The notes: a model not told the origin generated them from the letters alone. 8,463 nt of DNA from CAZTLI01 sp964614375 (GCA_964614375.1 CAZTLI010000227.1:1-8463); one strand, 5' to 3'. Shown: positions 1 through 6,195, counted from the stretch's first letter. A program made the numbers and translations.

Positions 1-404
1 CGTTTTAGGTCATCGACATTCAGCGTTAACAACGTGTCGATTTCGTAGGCAAGCATGGTTGCCACGATGTTGGCATCGTGTACCTGTTTGCCCTGTGTCG
101 GGTATTGCTGAAGCAGTCCCAGCAGTTTGTCACGCACACCAGCCGTTTCATCGGCGATCTGAAACAGGGGCTTCATCGCTTCGATTTCATGCACCACCTG
201 TTCGATTGTGAGCGGTTCAGCCAGTGTGCGCGGATGGGTCGCCTGCACAATGAATTCACGGATTACCTGCCCGCTAATCCAGAGTTCCGCGCCTTCGCGG
301 ATGGTGCGCTTCACCAGCGCGTCCACTTCCGCGTGCTGGTTCATCTGTGTCAGGATGGTGCGTAATAGGATGTTGGTATCAAGGAAGACTTTAGCGCCCG
401 TCAT
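1..404 (-). CDS. PIN-domain ribonuclease toxin (VapC-like), C-terminus cut off by window edge
   Basis: This is the toxin of a type II toxin-antitoxin pair; PIN toxins are Mg-dependent ribonucleases that cut RNA until their antitoxin binds them. About 134 codons are visible from ATG at 404. The N-terminus reads MTGAKVFLDTNILL, the usual PIN beta-1 with catalytic Asp9. Glu50 (in SGQVIREF) is the second acid, and Asp110 in HDANIVATML is the third. Asp131 or Asp132 near TLNVDDLK may be the fourth. These acids are in the expected order and spacing, and PIN toxins of this type are about 135-150 residues, so only a few residues lie outside the window. Its start overlaps the antitoxin gene by 14 nt. 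No strong ribosome site precedes it (only GGA about 11 nt upstream), so translation is probably coupled to the antitoxin. The RNA target cannot be told from the sequence. Confidence 0.88.
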   Translation of the reverse strand, partial: MTGAKVFLDTNILLRTILTQMNQHAEVDALVKRTIREGAELWISGQVIREFIVQATHPRTLAEPLTIEQVVHEIEAMKPLFQIADETAGVRDKLLGLLQQYPTQGKQVHDANIVATMLAYEIDTLLTLNVDDLK

Positions 405-621
405 CGTTGTACCAATCCACGCGCCGGATTGAAGGCTCCTCATTAACCGCAACGTTCAGCTTCACCGCATCCAGCAGCTTGAGCTTTTCCTCAACGGTCA
501 ATGGGCGCTGTTGTGCCTGCCGGGTCAGCAGGCGCTTAATCAGGTCTTTTTGTTGTTCTTCGGATAACTGTTCAACCAGTTCAACCAGTTGTTCATATCG
601 AATGGGTAATTGCAGTGCCAT
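391..621 (-). CDS. Small antitoxin partner of the PIN toxin
   Basis: A 76-residue acidic/basic helical protein encoded immediately before a PIN toxin, which it is expected to bind and neutralise; such antitoxins also often repress their own operon. The first 35 residues are predicted helical (QLVELVEQLSEEQQKDLIKRL). The second half has the short LTVEEKLKLLD segment, and the protein ends in RRVDWYNDDGR. That tail resembles the C-terminal, toxin-contacting tail of small antitoxins common in Chloroflexota and cyanobacteria (from memory). No clear ribbon-helix-helix or AbrB fold is visible. Start ATG at 621 has an AAGGAG site at 630-635 with good spacing, and it overlaps the upstream stop in a TAATG. 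The 3' end overlaps the toxin start by 14 nt, a classic TA arrangement. Confidence 0.85.
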   Translation of the reverse strand: MALQLPIRYEQLVELVEQLSEEQQKDLIKRLLTRQAQQRPLTVEEKLKLLDAVKLNVAVNEEPSIRRVDWYNDDGR

Positions 622-1007
622 TAGCCTGGCTCCTTACTCATGCTCAGCATTTCTCTGAGGTTGAAGTTCACGCTGGACGCCAGCGGGTCGGGTTCGCGGA
701 ACGGATAGTTTCTCACATAACGCGGCGGGTGGGCATTCGTGCGCTCGACTTCCACCAGCGCCAGAATGAAGCCTTCAGGACTGTTCAACGCGCGATACAA
801 TTCATTATACGTGAGGGTGACGGTCTCTGCGCCCGTGCGTCGCCCTTTAACTTCAATGAACCGCAGCCGTCCGGTTTGCCCGTCGTGGCTTTCGATGTCA
901 TAGCCGAGGTTCTGGGCGCTGACATCGCGGGGACAGTTGCCCTGCTTCATGAGTAGTTTTTTGTTTAAATGGCTGGTGAGTGTATAGACTGCACATTCAT
1001 CAGCCAT
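621..1007 (-). CDS. Orphan NOV/DUF3883 C-terminal domain, probable remnant of a large helicase
   Basis: This 128-codon ORF carries the DUF3883 (NOV C-terminal) domain, normally the last ~110 residues of large SNF2/DEAD-type helicase-like proteins. The match to that tail begins near residue 22 (GNCPRDVSAQNLGYDIES). It continues through LRFIEVKGR (48-56), a TVTLTYNEL segment, and the closing REPDPLASSVNFNLREML. GYDIES (Asp37) plus IEVKG (Glu52, Lys54) look like the D...ExK signature of PD-(D/E)XK nucleases, the clan to which I recall this domain being assigned. Residues 1-20 do not resemble the family. An in-frame TGA lies three codons before the ATG, and no Shine-Dalgarno site is visible before ATG 1007 or ATG 950. 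The upstream DNA codes for an unrelated membrane protein, so the helicase body is missing. I infer a truncated remnant. A free-standing nuclease-like domain is possible, because the domain itself is intact and its stop is coupled to the antitoxin start. Confidence 0.75.
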   Translation of the reverse strand: MADECAVYTLTSHLNKKLLMKQGNCPRDVSAQNLGYDIESHDGQTGRLRFIEVKGRRTGAETVTLTYNELYRALNSPEGFILALVEVERTNAHPPRYVRNYPFREPDPLASSVNFNLREMLSMSKEPG

Positions 1008-1026
1008 TTTTTCGAGTCAAAACAAC

Positions 1027-1050
1027 GCGATTTTCATGCGTGAGAACCGC
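1027..1050. terminator. Imperfect hairpin, possible bidirectional terminator
   Basis: A 24-bp near-palindrome has 10-nt arms (8 Watson-Crick pairs, one G-U, one mismatch) around a 4-nt loop. Read on the minus strand it lies 7 nt after the stop of the membrane-protein gene and is followed by GTTGTTTT. Read on the plus strand it is followed by CTTATTTTT. It could therefore end minus-strand transcripts of the membrane protein and isolate the DUF3883/toxin-antitoxin string from it. The U tract is interrupted on both sides, so efficiency is uncertain. Confidence 0.4.
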
Positions 1051-1057
1051 CTTATTT

Positions 1058-1450
1058 TTATGTGGTTTGTTGTAACCAGCTCTTATCTACAAATAGGAAA
1101 TATCCGTAAGCAAGGAGCATGACAACATCAATCAGGATAATACTCAATCCCAGGCTATTAAATACACCGTCAAGCTGTGCCAGCACAGTCACAATAGTTT
1201 TGATAAGGAAGAATGTCCCCAGTGCAATGGCAGCCAGACGGTTTGTTTGGGTATCTTTGTTGTTACGAAAGAGTACCGCCAGGGCACCGAGGGCAAACAC
1301 GGCTGCGCCAGCAACATGCCCCAGCATAATCCCACTCGCGTCAAGCGTGACACCATACATTCCAAAAACCTGTACAGGTAAAAGCACAAAACCGGCTCCG
1401 AAGAAGAGCATCAACACAGCCGTAACGATAAATAACGTATTGATTTTCAT
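1058..1450 (-). CDS. Small four-helix integral membrane protein, function unknown
   Basis: A 130-residue hydrophobic protein with four likely membrane helices at about residues 5-25, 41-61, 72-92 and 99-120, joined by short loops. The segment MYGVTLDASG between helices 1 and 2, followed by LGHVAGAAVFALGALAVLFR, resembles small uncharacterised bacterial four-helix proteins of the DUF4345 kind, but I cannot name a family with certainty. ATG at 1450 is chosen because GAGGGG (1457-1462) sits 6 nt upstream; a 13-codon extension to 1489 has no such site and would run into the -10 element. The gene stands alone, with its own promoter upstream and a hairpin downstream. Its DNA and spacer are visibly more AT-rich than the glycosyltransferase genes, which hints at a separate origin. 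No catalytic motif is visible. Confidence 0.72.
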   Translation of the reverse strand: MKINTLFIVTAVLMLFFGAGFVLLPVQVFGMYGVTLDASGIMLGHVAGAAVFALGALAVLFRNNKDTQTNRLAAIALGTFFLIKTIVTVLAQLDGVFNSLGLSIILIDVVMLLAYGYFLFVDKSWLQQTT

Positions 1451-1456
1451 AATTGA

Positions 1457-1462
1457 CCCCTC
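1457..1462 (-). promoter_or_regulatory. Shine-Dalgarno site of the membrane-protein gene
   Basis: GAGGGG on the minus strand, 6 nt before ATG 1450. It decides the start codon in favour of the 130-residue form over the longer ORF. Confidence 0.7.
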
Positions 1463-1488
1463 AAAACAATACTTTATGGATATTATCA

Positions 1489-1517
1489 ATTATATTCGTT
1501 TGACGTATGAGTAAAAA
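1489..1517 (-). promoter_or_regulatory. Putative sigma-70-type promoter of the membrane-protein gene
   Basis: On the minus strand a perfect TATAAT (-10, at 1489-1494) lies 17 nt after TTTTTA (1512-1517), a weak -35 with 3 of 6 consensus bases. Transcription would start near 1481 and give a leader of about 30 nt before ATG 1450. The surroundings are AT-rich, so a chance -10 match is possible. Confidence 0.4.
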
Positions 1518-1633
1518 GTCTGAAAAGCTTGAAATTCTGCCTACACACCTGGTTTTTGGCGAATTATCTTGCACTGTAATATTCCTCAGCAATTTTCATA
1601 TGGTCTATCCCGATTTAATGGCGTAACAATTAC
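1518..1633. other. AT-rich non-coding spacer
   Basis: No ORF, RNA gene or convincing repeat is visible here. The stretch separates the promoter of the membrane-protein gene from the transposase remnant and is clearly more AT-rich than the flanking operon DNA. Confidence 0.5.
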
Positions 1634-1915
1634 TCAGGCGGCGCCGCTGACCGGGCGAGCATAGCCGATCCCGGAATGCAGCCGCTGACGGTTGTAGAAC
1701 ACCTCGATGTCGTCAAGTAAGGGTGGCGGTTTGCCTTTGGTGACAATCTGCTGTACCCGCGTCCAGTGGAGGCCGACCTCTCGCGCAATCTGGCGGTAGC
1801 TCATGCCATCAGCACGCATCCCAAGGATTTCAACCCGTAACTGCGTTTTATCGGGGACGCAGGTCGTTTTCAGTTGCGGCTGGCAGGGGAATAGCGAACC
1901 GGAGTATATGCCTGG
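1634..1915 (-). mobile_element. Chimeric transposase remnant (HTH segment joined to IS3-type OrfB C-terminus)
   Basis: A single open frame of 93 codons runs from just after a TAA (1916-1918) to a TGA at 1634-1636. Its middle part (about codons 20-58) reads VPDKTQLRVEILGMRADG followed by SYRQIAREVGLHWTRVQQIV, a helix-turn-helix of the sort used by transposases and resolvases. After a short KGKPPP linker it changes to DDIEVFYNRQRLHSGIGY, the diagnostic extreme C-terminus of IS3-family OrfB (usual form: YIE.FYNR.RLHS.LGY.SP). The catalytic DDE core between such parts, about 200 residues, is absent. The only internal ATG gives a 61-residue peptide with no ribosome site. I infer two insertion-sequence pieces fused by deletion, with no transposition activity. 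No clear terminal inverted repeats were found. Confidence 0.75.
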
Positions 1916-1922
1916 TTAATGT

Positions 1923-1939
1923 ACCTGAGACCCTCAGGT
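1923..1939. repeat. Perfect 7-bp inverted repeat with 3-nt loop
   Basis: ACCTGAG-acc-CTCAGGT forms a perfect small hairpin between the transposase remnant and the end of the GH5 gene. Neither strand has a T tract after it, so it is not a standard intrinsic terminator. It may be a leftover insertion-sequence end or a weak 3' stabiliser of the GH5 transcript. Confidence 0.4.
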
Positions 1940-1982
1940 CCACTCCTCAATACTACATGCCACACAGCAGCTTGAACCACGA

Positions 1983-3308
1983 TTAACTGCCGACAGTTGA
2001 TGGACGGGCAGTATTCTGACTCCAGTTGGCACGAATAACCGCAATCAACTCACTGGAATCCACAGCGGTGTGATTGGCGGGGTCTGGCCCGTGCAAGAAA
2101 TTGAATGTGTCCGTTTGGACATAGGGAGGCCATGAGGGATTCCAGACCCACAACGCATGATTCAGGCCACGTTCCTCGAACAGCATCATCTGGTCACGCA
2201 AAAAATCGGCTGCACCGGGCGCCCAGCGCACCACACCAAATTCGCTCACCGCAGCGGGTACATCATACGTCTGTTGAAAGGCGTCAATTGTGCTCAAAAA
2301 GCTATCCAGCCAATCGACGTTAAAATCATCCGGCACGTTATCGCGATTGAGATCGAACACATCAGGGTAGGTATATGTCGTGGCGGCGGGCTGCTGGGTA
2401 TATTGCTCCGGTTCATATTGATCGACGACATAGACAATCCGCGAATCGGCGACAGGTTGCAAATACGGCAGCCAGGACACACGTCCCCAACCCTCAGCCG
2501 CCACCAAAATCGGCGTTTCTGTATCGACCTCACGAATTGCCTCAACGAGACGTGGATAAAATTGATTCCAATCGTGTATCGTCCCGGCGTATTGCGCGTA
2601 AAAGACTTCCGGGTCGATAATGCTGAATAGGCGTCCGGCGGCATTCGGTTCGACGATGAGTTCATAACCCACAACAATCGGATTATCGCGGTAACGAAGG
2701 GCGATAGTACGCCACATCTCCACCCACGCATCCTGTGCCACCTGTTCTTCCCAGACCGTATCGATTAACAGGGAAGGATCGCCACAACCGCAAACTAAAA
2801 TCTCATCGGCATAAAATGTGAAATCGCTGCGACCCGGGCCTGTCCGCAGGCCGATGACGGCAAACATATCCGCCTGTTCTATCATCGCGAGAAGCGAGTC
2901 CAGGTTGGCTTGCACCGCTTCATCGAGGACGTAGGGTGGTCTTTCGGTGAAGAGACCGGGGCCAGAAATCTGCACATAATTCGCGCCCATCGCCGCCAAG
3001 CGGTCAAAATCGGCCTGTGTGTAGGGTGGCCCCACACGACCAGCGCCAAGTACATCGTCGCCATCGACTTCCGGGACGACCACACGCTGCCAGATGTTGA
3101 TGCCCCGCAGTTGTGTGCCATTTGTCCACAATGCGAATTTGTCGAATGTATCCTGACTGCGTAGAGACAGGGGTGACAACGCAGCTAACAGCGCCAACAG
3201 CAGCAGCCACAGGCGCGGATGCAAGCCAAATAGCATCCTGCGTTGTATCCATTGTCTGGAACGAGGTAGAACGGTATGGGTCAATGGTCTGAGCTGTGAA
3301 GCAGGCAT
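1983..3308 (-). CDS. Membrane-anchored or secreted GH5-like (clan GH-A) glycoside hydrolase
   Basis: A 441-residue protein with a basic N-terminus and a hydrophobic stretch (about residues 31-46, LWLLLLALLAALSPL) acting as signal peptide or anchor. No clear AxA cleavage site is visible, so anchoring is likely. The rest is a TIM barrel of the cellulase type that hydrolyses beta-glycans or glycosides outside the membrane. Landmarks are LRGINIW (67-73, strand 1), VGYELIVEPN (Glu220, expected acid/base), VVDQY (294-298), AVSEFGV (Glu356, expected nucleophile) and ALWVWNPSW (Trp387 or Trp389, substrate platform). Both catalytic Glu residues are present at GH5-like spacing. Two usual positions differ: the Asn before the acid/base is Val219, and the strand-6 His-x-Tyr reads Asp-Gln-Tyr. 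Start 3308 has AGGA 9 nt upstream; the alternative Met25 lacks a usable site. The gene overlaps the end of the unknown upstream gene by 28 nt, so they are probably co-transcribed. The substrate cannot be assigned. Confidence 0.82.
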   Translation of the reverse strand: MPASQLRPLTHTVLPRSRQWIQRRMLFGLHPRLWLLLLALLAALSPLSLRSQDTFDKFALWTNGTQLRGINIWQRVVVPEVDGDDVLGAGRVGPPYTQADFDRLAAMGANYVQISGPGLFTERPPYVLDEAVQANLDSLLAMIEQADMFAVIGLRTGPGRSDFTFYADEILVCGCGDPSLLIDTVWEEQVAQDAWVEMWRTIALRYRDNPIVVGYELIVEPNAAGRLFSIIDPEVFYAQYAGTIHDWNQFYPRLVEAIREVDTETPILVAAEGWGRVSWLPYLQPVADSRIVYVVDQYEPEQYTQQPAATTYTYPDVFDLNRDNVPDDFNVDWLDSFLSTIDAFQQTYDVPAAVSEFGVVRWAPGAADFLRDQMMLFEERGLNHALWVWNPSWPPYVQTDTFNFLHGPDPANHTAVDSSELIAVIRANWSQNTARPSTVGS

Positions 3309-3880
3309 GAGTCGGTGTCCTGTTTAATCGTGTACAGTTTGTGGTGATTGCGGCGTATGGCTGTCGCCCGATGATACGCCCGGTTGCCAGACCGGTCGTA
3401 ATACCCCTCCCGCAGGCGCGCAATCACAGTGTCGATTTCATGCTGGAAGCGCGCCACATCCATGATGACCCCTCGCGCACATAAGTAAGGGCTATATGTC
3501 AGAATCGCAGCCCAATCGGGTCGGGCGTCAGGCTCTTTACAGGCGACACACAGCGCGCTGTTGATCTGATTCAGCAGCACCAACTGCGGGATTGCATCAG
3601 GATCGGGCTGCATGAACGTCTCGGCATACGAGAAGCCGCCATCGCTCGCCCGAACAAGCGCCTGCATCAATGTCAGTCCATAGGGTGTGAGCTTCCAATA
3701 CCAGAAGTCGCCGCTGTGCTCAACCGGCGGGGATGTCTTCTCGCGGATGAGGTAAACGCCCTGGAGCATTGCCATGACACAGCGCGGCATCTGATCAACC
3801 CGTTGAGCGGGGTTCGGGTGATCATGAATCGCTGCCGTTTCGGAAGCCGTATCCAACATCATGATCGTCACTCCATCCAT
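3281..3880 (-). CDS. Unrecognised 199-residue protein with CxxC motif, encoded before the GH5 gene
   Basis: I do not recognise this protein. It is soluble, with no signal or membrane segment. Residues about 35-78 contain FWYWKLTPYGLTLMQAL, where the aromatic strand followed by LTPxG resembles the wing and last helix of winged-helix regulators, but this is a weak pattern. Cys111-x-x-Cys114 (ALCVACKEPDARPDW) could bind a metal or act in redox chemistry; only one CxxC is present, with isolated Cys34, Cys134 and Cys192. The C-terminal third is rich in Arg, His and Tyr. ATG at 3880 is preferred because AGAGAG (3889-3894) lies 8 nt before it; GTG at 3889 would overlap that site. Its 3' end overlaps the GH5 start by 28 nt, which supports a real, coupled gene. 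The upstream glycosyltransferase stops 102 nt away. Confidence 0.6.
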   Translation of the reverse strand: MDGVTIMMLDTASETAAIHDHPNPAQRVDQMPRCVMAMLQGVYLIREKTSPPVEHSGDFWYWKLTPYGLTLMQALVRASDGGFSYAETFMQPDPDAIPQLVLLNQINSALCVACKEPDARPDWAAILTYSPYLCARGVIMDVARFQHEIDTVIARLREGYYDRSGNRAYHRATAIRRNHHKLYTIKQDTDSCLLHSSDH

Positions 3881-3934
3881 CACACTCACTCTCTATTGTG
3901 CAACAGAATGGCGCAAAAACCGCATAATTTTCAA

Positions 3935-3960
3935 CACTATGTAGTGATGCTTTTTATCAC
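3935..3960. repeat. Two overlapping short inverted repeats in the gap before the unknown gene
   Basis: CACTA-tg-TAGTG (3935-3946) overlaps GTGAT-7 nt-ATCAC (3944-3960). They lie in the 102-nt AT-rich gap (3881-3982) between the last glycosyltransferase and the unknown gene. They could be an operator or a weak attenuator. A TTGAAA sits just downstream on the minus strand, but no good -10 follows at 16-18 nt, so I cannot call a promoter. Arms of 5 bp can occur by chance. Confidence 0.25.
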
Positions 3961-3982
3961 AATGCCGGCGTCACCTGCGCGC

Positions 3983-5200
3983 TTACGCCCCGGCGGTGAA
4001 TAGATGGGCATGGCGCGGGACGAGGCGCCGAAGCACATCAGAATAGACCGACAGTTCCTGTTCCAGAGTGTGTTCTTGCAAAACGACGCGATCTGCCTCG
4101 CGGACAAGCTGCTGGCGGAGGGTCGGGTCGTGATACAGTTTCAAAAGGCAGTCAGCAAACTCGGTGCTGCTGCCCGGTGTGAAGAACAACATCGCTGAAT
4201 CGCCAAATAGTTCCGCCGGAGCACGCAGGCGCGATGCCACCACCGGCAGCCCCATCACCGCATATTCCAGCACCTTGGTCGGCGTCACAGTTTCCATATA
4301 GGGATCACTGCGCGCCGTGTAAATGCCAACGTCCGCTTGACTCATGAGCTGCGCGACCTGTTCAACCGGTTGCAGAGGCCGAAAATCCACATACGCACTG
4401 ACATTCAATTCCTGCGCCAATGCCGCCAGTTCAGTTGCGTGCTCATTCTGCTGCCCCACGATTACCAGCCGCACATGCGGAATCTGTGGGACAATCAAGG
4501 GCAGTGCCTGAATAGCGACGTTGAGATCGTACCGGGGAGCGATCATACCCGGATATAGCAGCACAAAATCGTCATGGGGAACAGGTGGAAAACGCTTGCG
4601 GTCAAACACCCGACGATCCGGCAGGTTGTGGACGACAGAGATTTTATCGGCTGGGATACCGCGTTGCGCGAGAATATCCCGGAAGTAGGTATTGGCGGTG
4701 ATGAGCGCCTGTGCATAGCGCGTAGACAGCTTCTCCTCAAGGTGCATGATACGCACGAAAGTGCTGTCTTCTCCCTGCCCGTATTTAGACATGAAGAATT
4801 CGGGCATAGGATCATGAATATCGAGAATAACGCGCGCCCCGCTCAAACGTGGCAGCAGCGTCGTAAACACCAGAAAATCGGGCATATTATGCACATGGAT
4901 GACTTGATAACGATTCCGAAGGTGCAGCACCAGCAGCCACAGCGTATACAGCATACAGGCGATGGTGTATTCAAGCAGATACGACAGATAGCCATCGTGC
5001 GGGCGATGACTGAGCGGAATCGTATAGACATTGACCGGGCCGGTGCGCTGTGTCAGTATCGGGTCGGGCGAACGCACACAAATCACATCGACCTGTACGC
5101 CCTGCCTCACCAGCGCATCAGCATAGCGCTGCACCCGCACATCGCGATAATAGTAGAGATGAACAACCATACAAATCTTGAGTTTCTGCGTTTGAGTCAT
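3983..5200 (-). CDS. GT4-type glycosyltransferase (third in the operon)
   Basis: A 405-residue GT-B enzyme that transfers a sugar from a nucleotide donor to a growing glycan at the inner face of the membrane. The N-terminal acceptor domain starts LKICMVVHLYYYRDVRVQRYA (quoted to the first Rossmann strand and helix) and carries a hydrophobic segment (about 73-93) suited to membrane contact. It also has IHVHNMPDF (101-109) and LDIHDPMPEF (126-135). The C-terminal donor domain starts near 211 with FVLLYPGMI and has VRLVIVGQQNE (243-253). It carries the donor-site block TPTKVLEYAVMGLPVVAS (306-323, Glu312), typical of the GT4 branch that uses TPTK.EYMA instead of a strict E-x7-E. Length is normal for the family. 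The ATG overlaps the preceding stop as ATGA, and no strong ribosome site is seen, so translation is coupled. Donor and acceptor are unknown. Confidence 0.88.
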   Translation of the reverse strand: MTQTQKLKICMVVHLYYYRDVRVQRYADALVRQGVQVDVICVRSPDPILTQRTGPVNVYTIPLSHRPHDGYLSYLLEYTIACMLYTLWLLVLHLRNRYQVIHVHNMPDFLVFTTLLPRLSGARVILDIHDPMPEFFMSKYGQGEDSTFVRIMHLEEKLSTRYAQALITANTYFRDILAQRGIPADKISVVHNLPDRRVFDRKRFPPVPHDDFVLLYPGMIAPRYDLNVAIQALPLIVPQIPHVRLVIVGQQNEHATELAALAQELNVSAYVDFRPLQPVEQVAQLMSQADVGIYTARSDPYMETVTPTKVLEYAVMGLPVVASRLRAPAELFGDSAMLFFTPGSSTEFADCLLKLYHDPTLRQQLVREADRVVLQEHTLEQELSVYSDVLRRLVPRHAHLFTAGA

Positions 5201-6195
5201 GAGAATGCACTTTCTACAGGGTCATGTATTGGGATGGCGAGCAACGTCAGCAGTTTGTCGAAATGTACCTGCCACTCGGCAGTCAGTTCCCGGCGAAGTT
5301 GGAGGATACTATCTCGCAAATGGGCATGGTCTCGCTGTGCCGTCCACACCCCTTTCCGAATACCTTCTACGGTGTTAGGCACATGAATCGTGCCGCTGTG
5401 AAAATACGATTGCAGCAGAGGCCAATCAGATGTAATCAACGGCGTGCCGATAGATACCGCCTCAAATCCACCCAGCAGCAGCGTTTCATCGCGCGTGGTC
5501 AAATCCATGACCACATCCGCACCGCTCAACAGGCCGATGTACACGTCATACGGCAAAAATCCACATAGATGGCAGTTCGGCGGGCACTGGTCACGTAGCG
5601 TCTGTGGCAGATTGCGCGTGCTGCCCGTGAAATGAAAACAGACATCGGGTAACTGGCGCGCCGCCTCAAAGATGACGGCGACGGGTTCGTCGTGCTTGTA
5701 GGTGGTAATCACCGCGACGTTGAAGCCAGCGGGCAGCGGGTAGTCCGCTTTGCGGGAATAATCGCCGGGGGTGAAGCCAATCACACAGTAGGGGCAGTCC
5801 CACTGCCGGACAATCGCTTCCTGTGCGCTATTATGCACTATCGTCGCTGCGGCGCGCCGGGATAAATAACGATGCAATCCCAGCGACCAGCGCCAGCGTT
5901 TCGCCACAAACGCGCCCGTATGCGAGTCTATGGCAAAACGCGCCCCCGCCAATCGCGCATAGATGTACACCGCCAGCGCCGCGAAAATGGGCGGATTCGC
6001 TGCCACAATCACATCCGGTTTTTCGCGCCTGAGCATACGCCACGTCTGAACGGTTTGCAGGGCATAGCGCAACGGCGCTTGCAGAAATCGTTCAGACTGC
6101 CCGTAATGAATCCGGTGCAGCGTGCAGCCCAGATGCTGCGCCAGAATCTGCCCCCGACGGTCGTGATTTGCCCAGCTAATCACGGTAAATGTCAT
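5197..6195 (-). CDS. GT4-like glycosyltransferase with E-x7-E motif (second in the operon)
   Basis: A 332-residue, somewhat short GT-B enzyme expected to add one sugar in glycan assembly on the cytoplasmic side. The N-terminal domain begins TFTVISWANHDRRGQ and holds PDVIVAANPPIFAALA (60-75) and FAIDSHTGAF (87-96). The donor domain starts near 158 (FNVAVITTYKHDEP) and carries VCFHFTGST (185-193). A clear E-x7-E follows, Glu237 to Glu245 in DETLLLGGFEAVSIGTPLI, the nucleotide-sugar binding signature of GT4-type enzymes. ATG at 6195 is chosen because GAGG lies 7 nt upstream; the frame stays open to 6375, but that 60-residue extension lies inside the neighbouring gene and has a low-complexity Arg/Gln composition. 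There is a 28-nt gap to the preceding gene and an ATGA overlap with the next. Confidence 0.85.
   Translation of the reverse strand: MTFTVISWANHDRRGQILAQHLGCTLHRIHYGQSERFLQAPLRYALQTVQTWRMLRREKPDVIVAANPPIFAALAVYIYARLAGARFAIDSHTGAFVAKRWRWSLGLHRYLSRRAAATIVHNSAQEAIVRQWDCPYCVIGFTPGDYSRKADYPLPAGFNVAVITTYKHDEPVAVIFEAARQLPDVCFHFTGSTRNLPQTLRDQCPPNCHLCGFLPYDVYIGLLSGADVVMDLTTRDETLLLGGFEAVSIGTPLITSDWPLLQSYFHSGTIHVPNTVEGIRKGVWTAQRDHAHLRDSILQLRRELTAEWQVHFDKLLTLLAIPIHDPVESAFS

Noticed and set aside
571..588. Two tandem copies of the 9-mer ttcaaccag
   Set aside because: They encode Leu-Val-Glu twice in the antitoxin helix; a local codon coincidence with only two units, not a regulatory repeat or CRISPR.
1451..1489. 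13-residue N-terminal extension of the membrane protein
   Set aside because: It has no ribosome site and would begin at the putative -10 box; ATG 1450 follows GAGGGG.
3716..4003. Plus-strand ORF spanning the gap before the unknown gene
   Set aside because: Mostly antisense to the unknown gene, no ribosome site and no recognisable product.
4574..5386. Long plus-strand open frame of 270 codons
   Set aside because: It lies antisense to the third glycosyltransferase and the end of the second; its product has the His/Arg/Gln-rich look of an antisense shadow and no family pattern.
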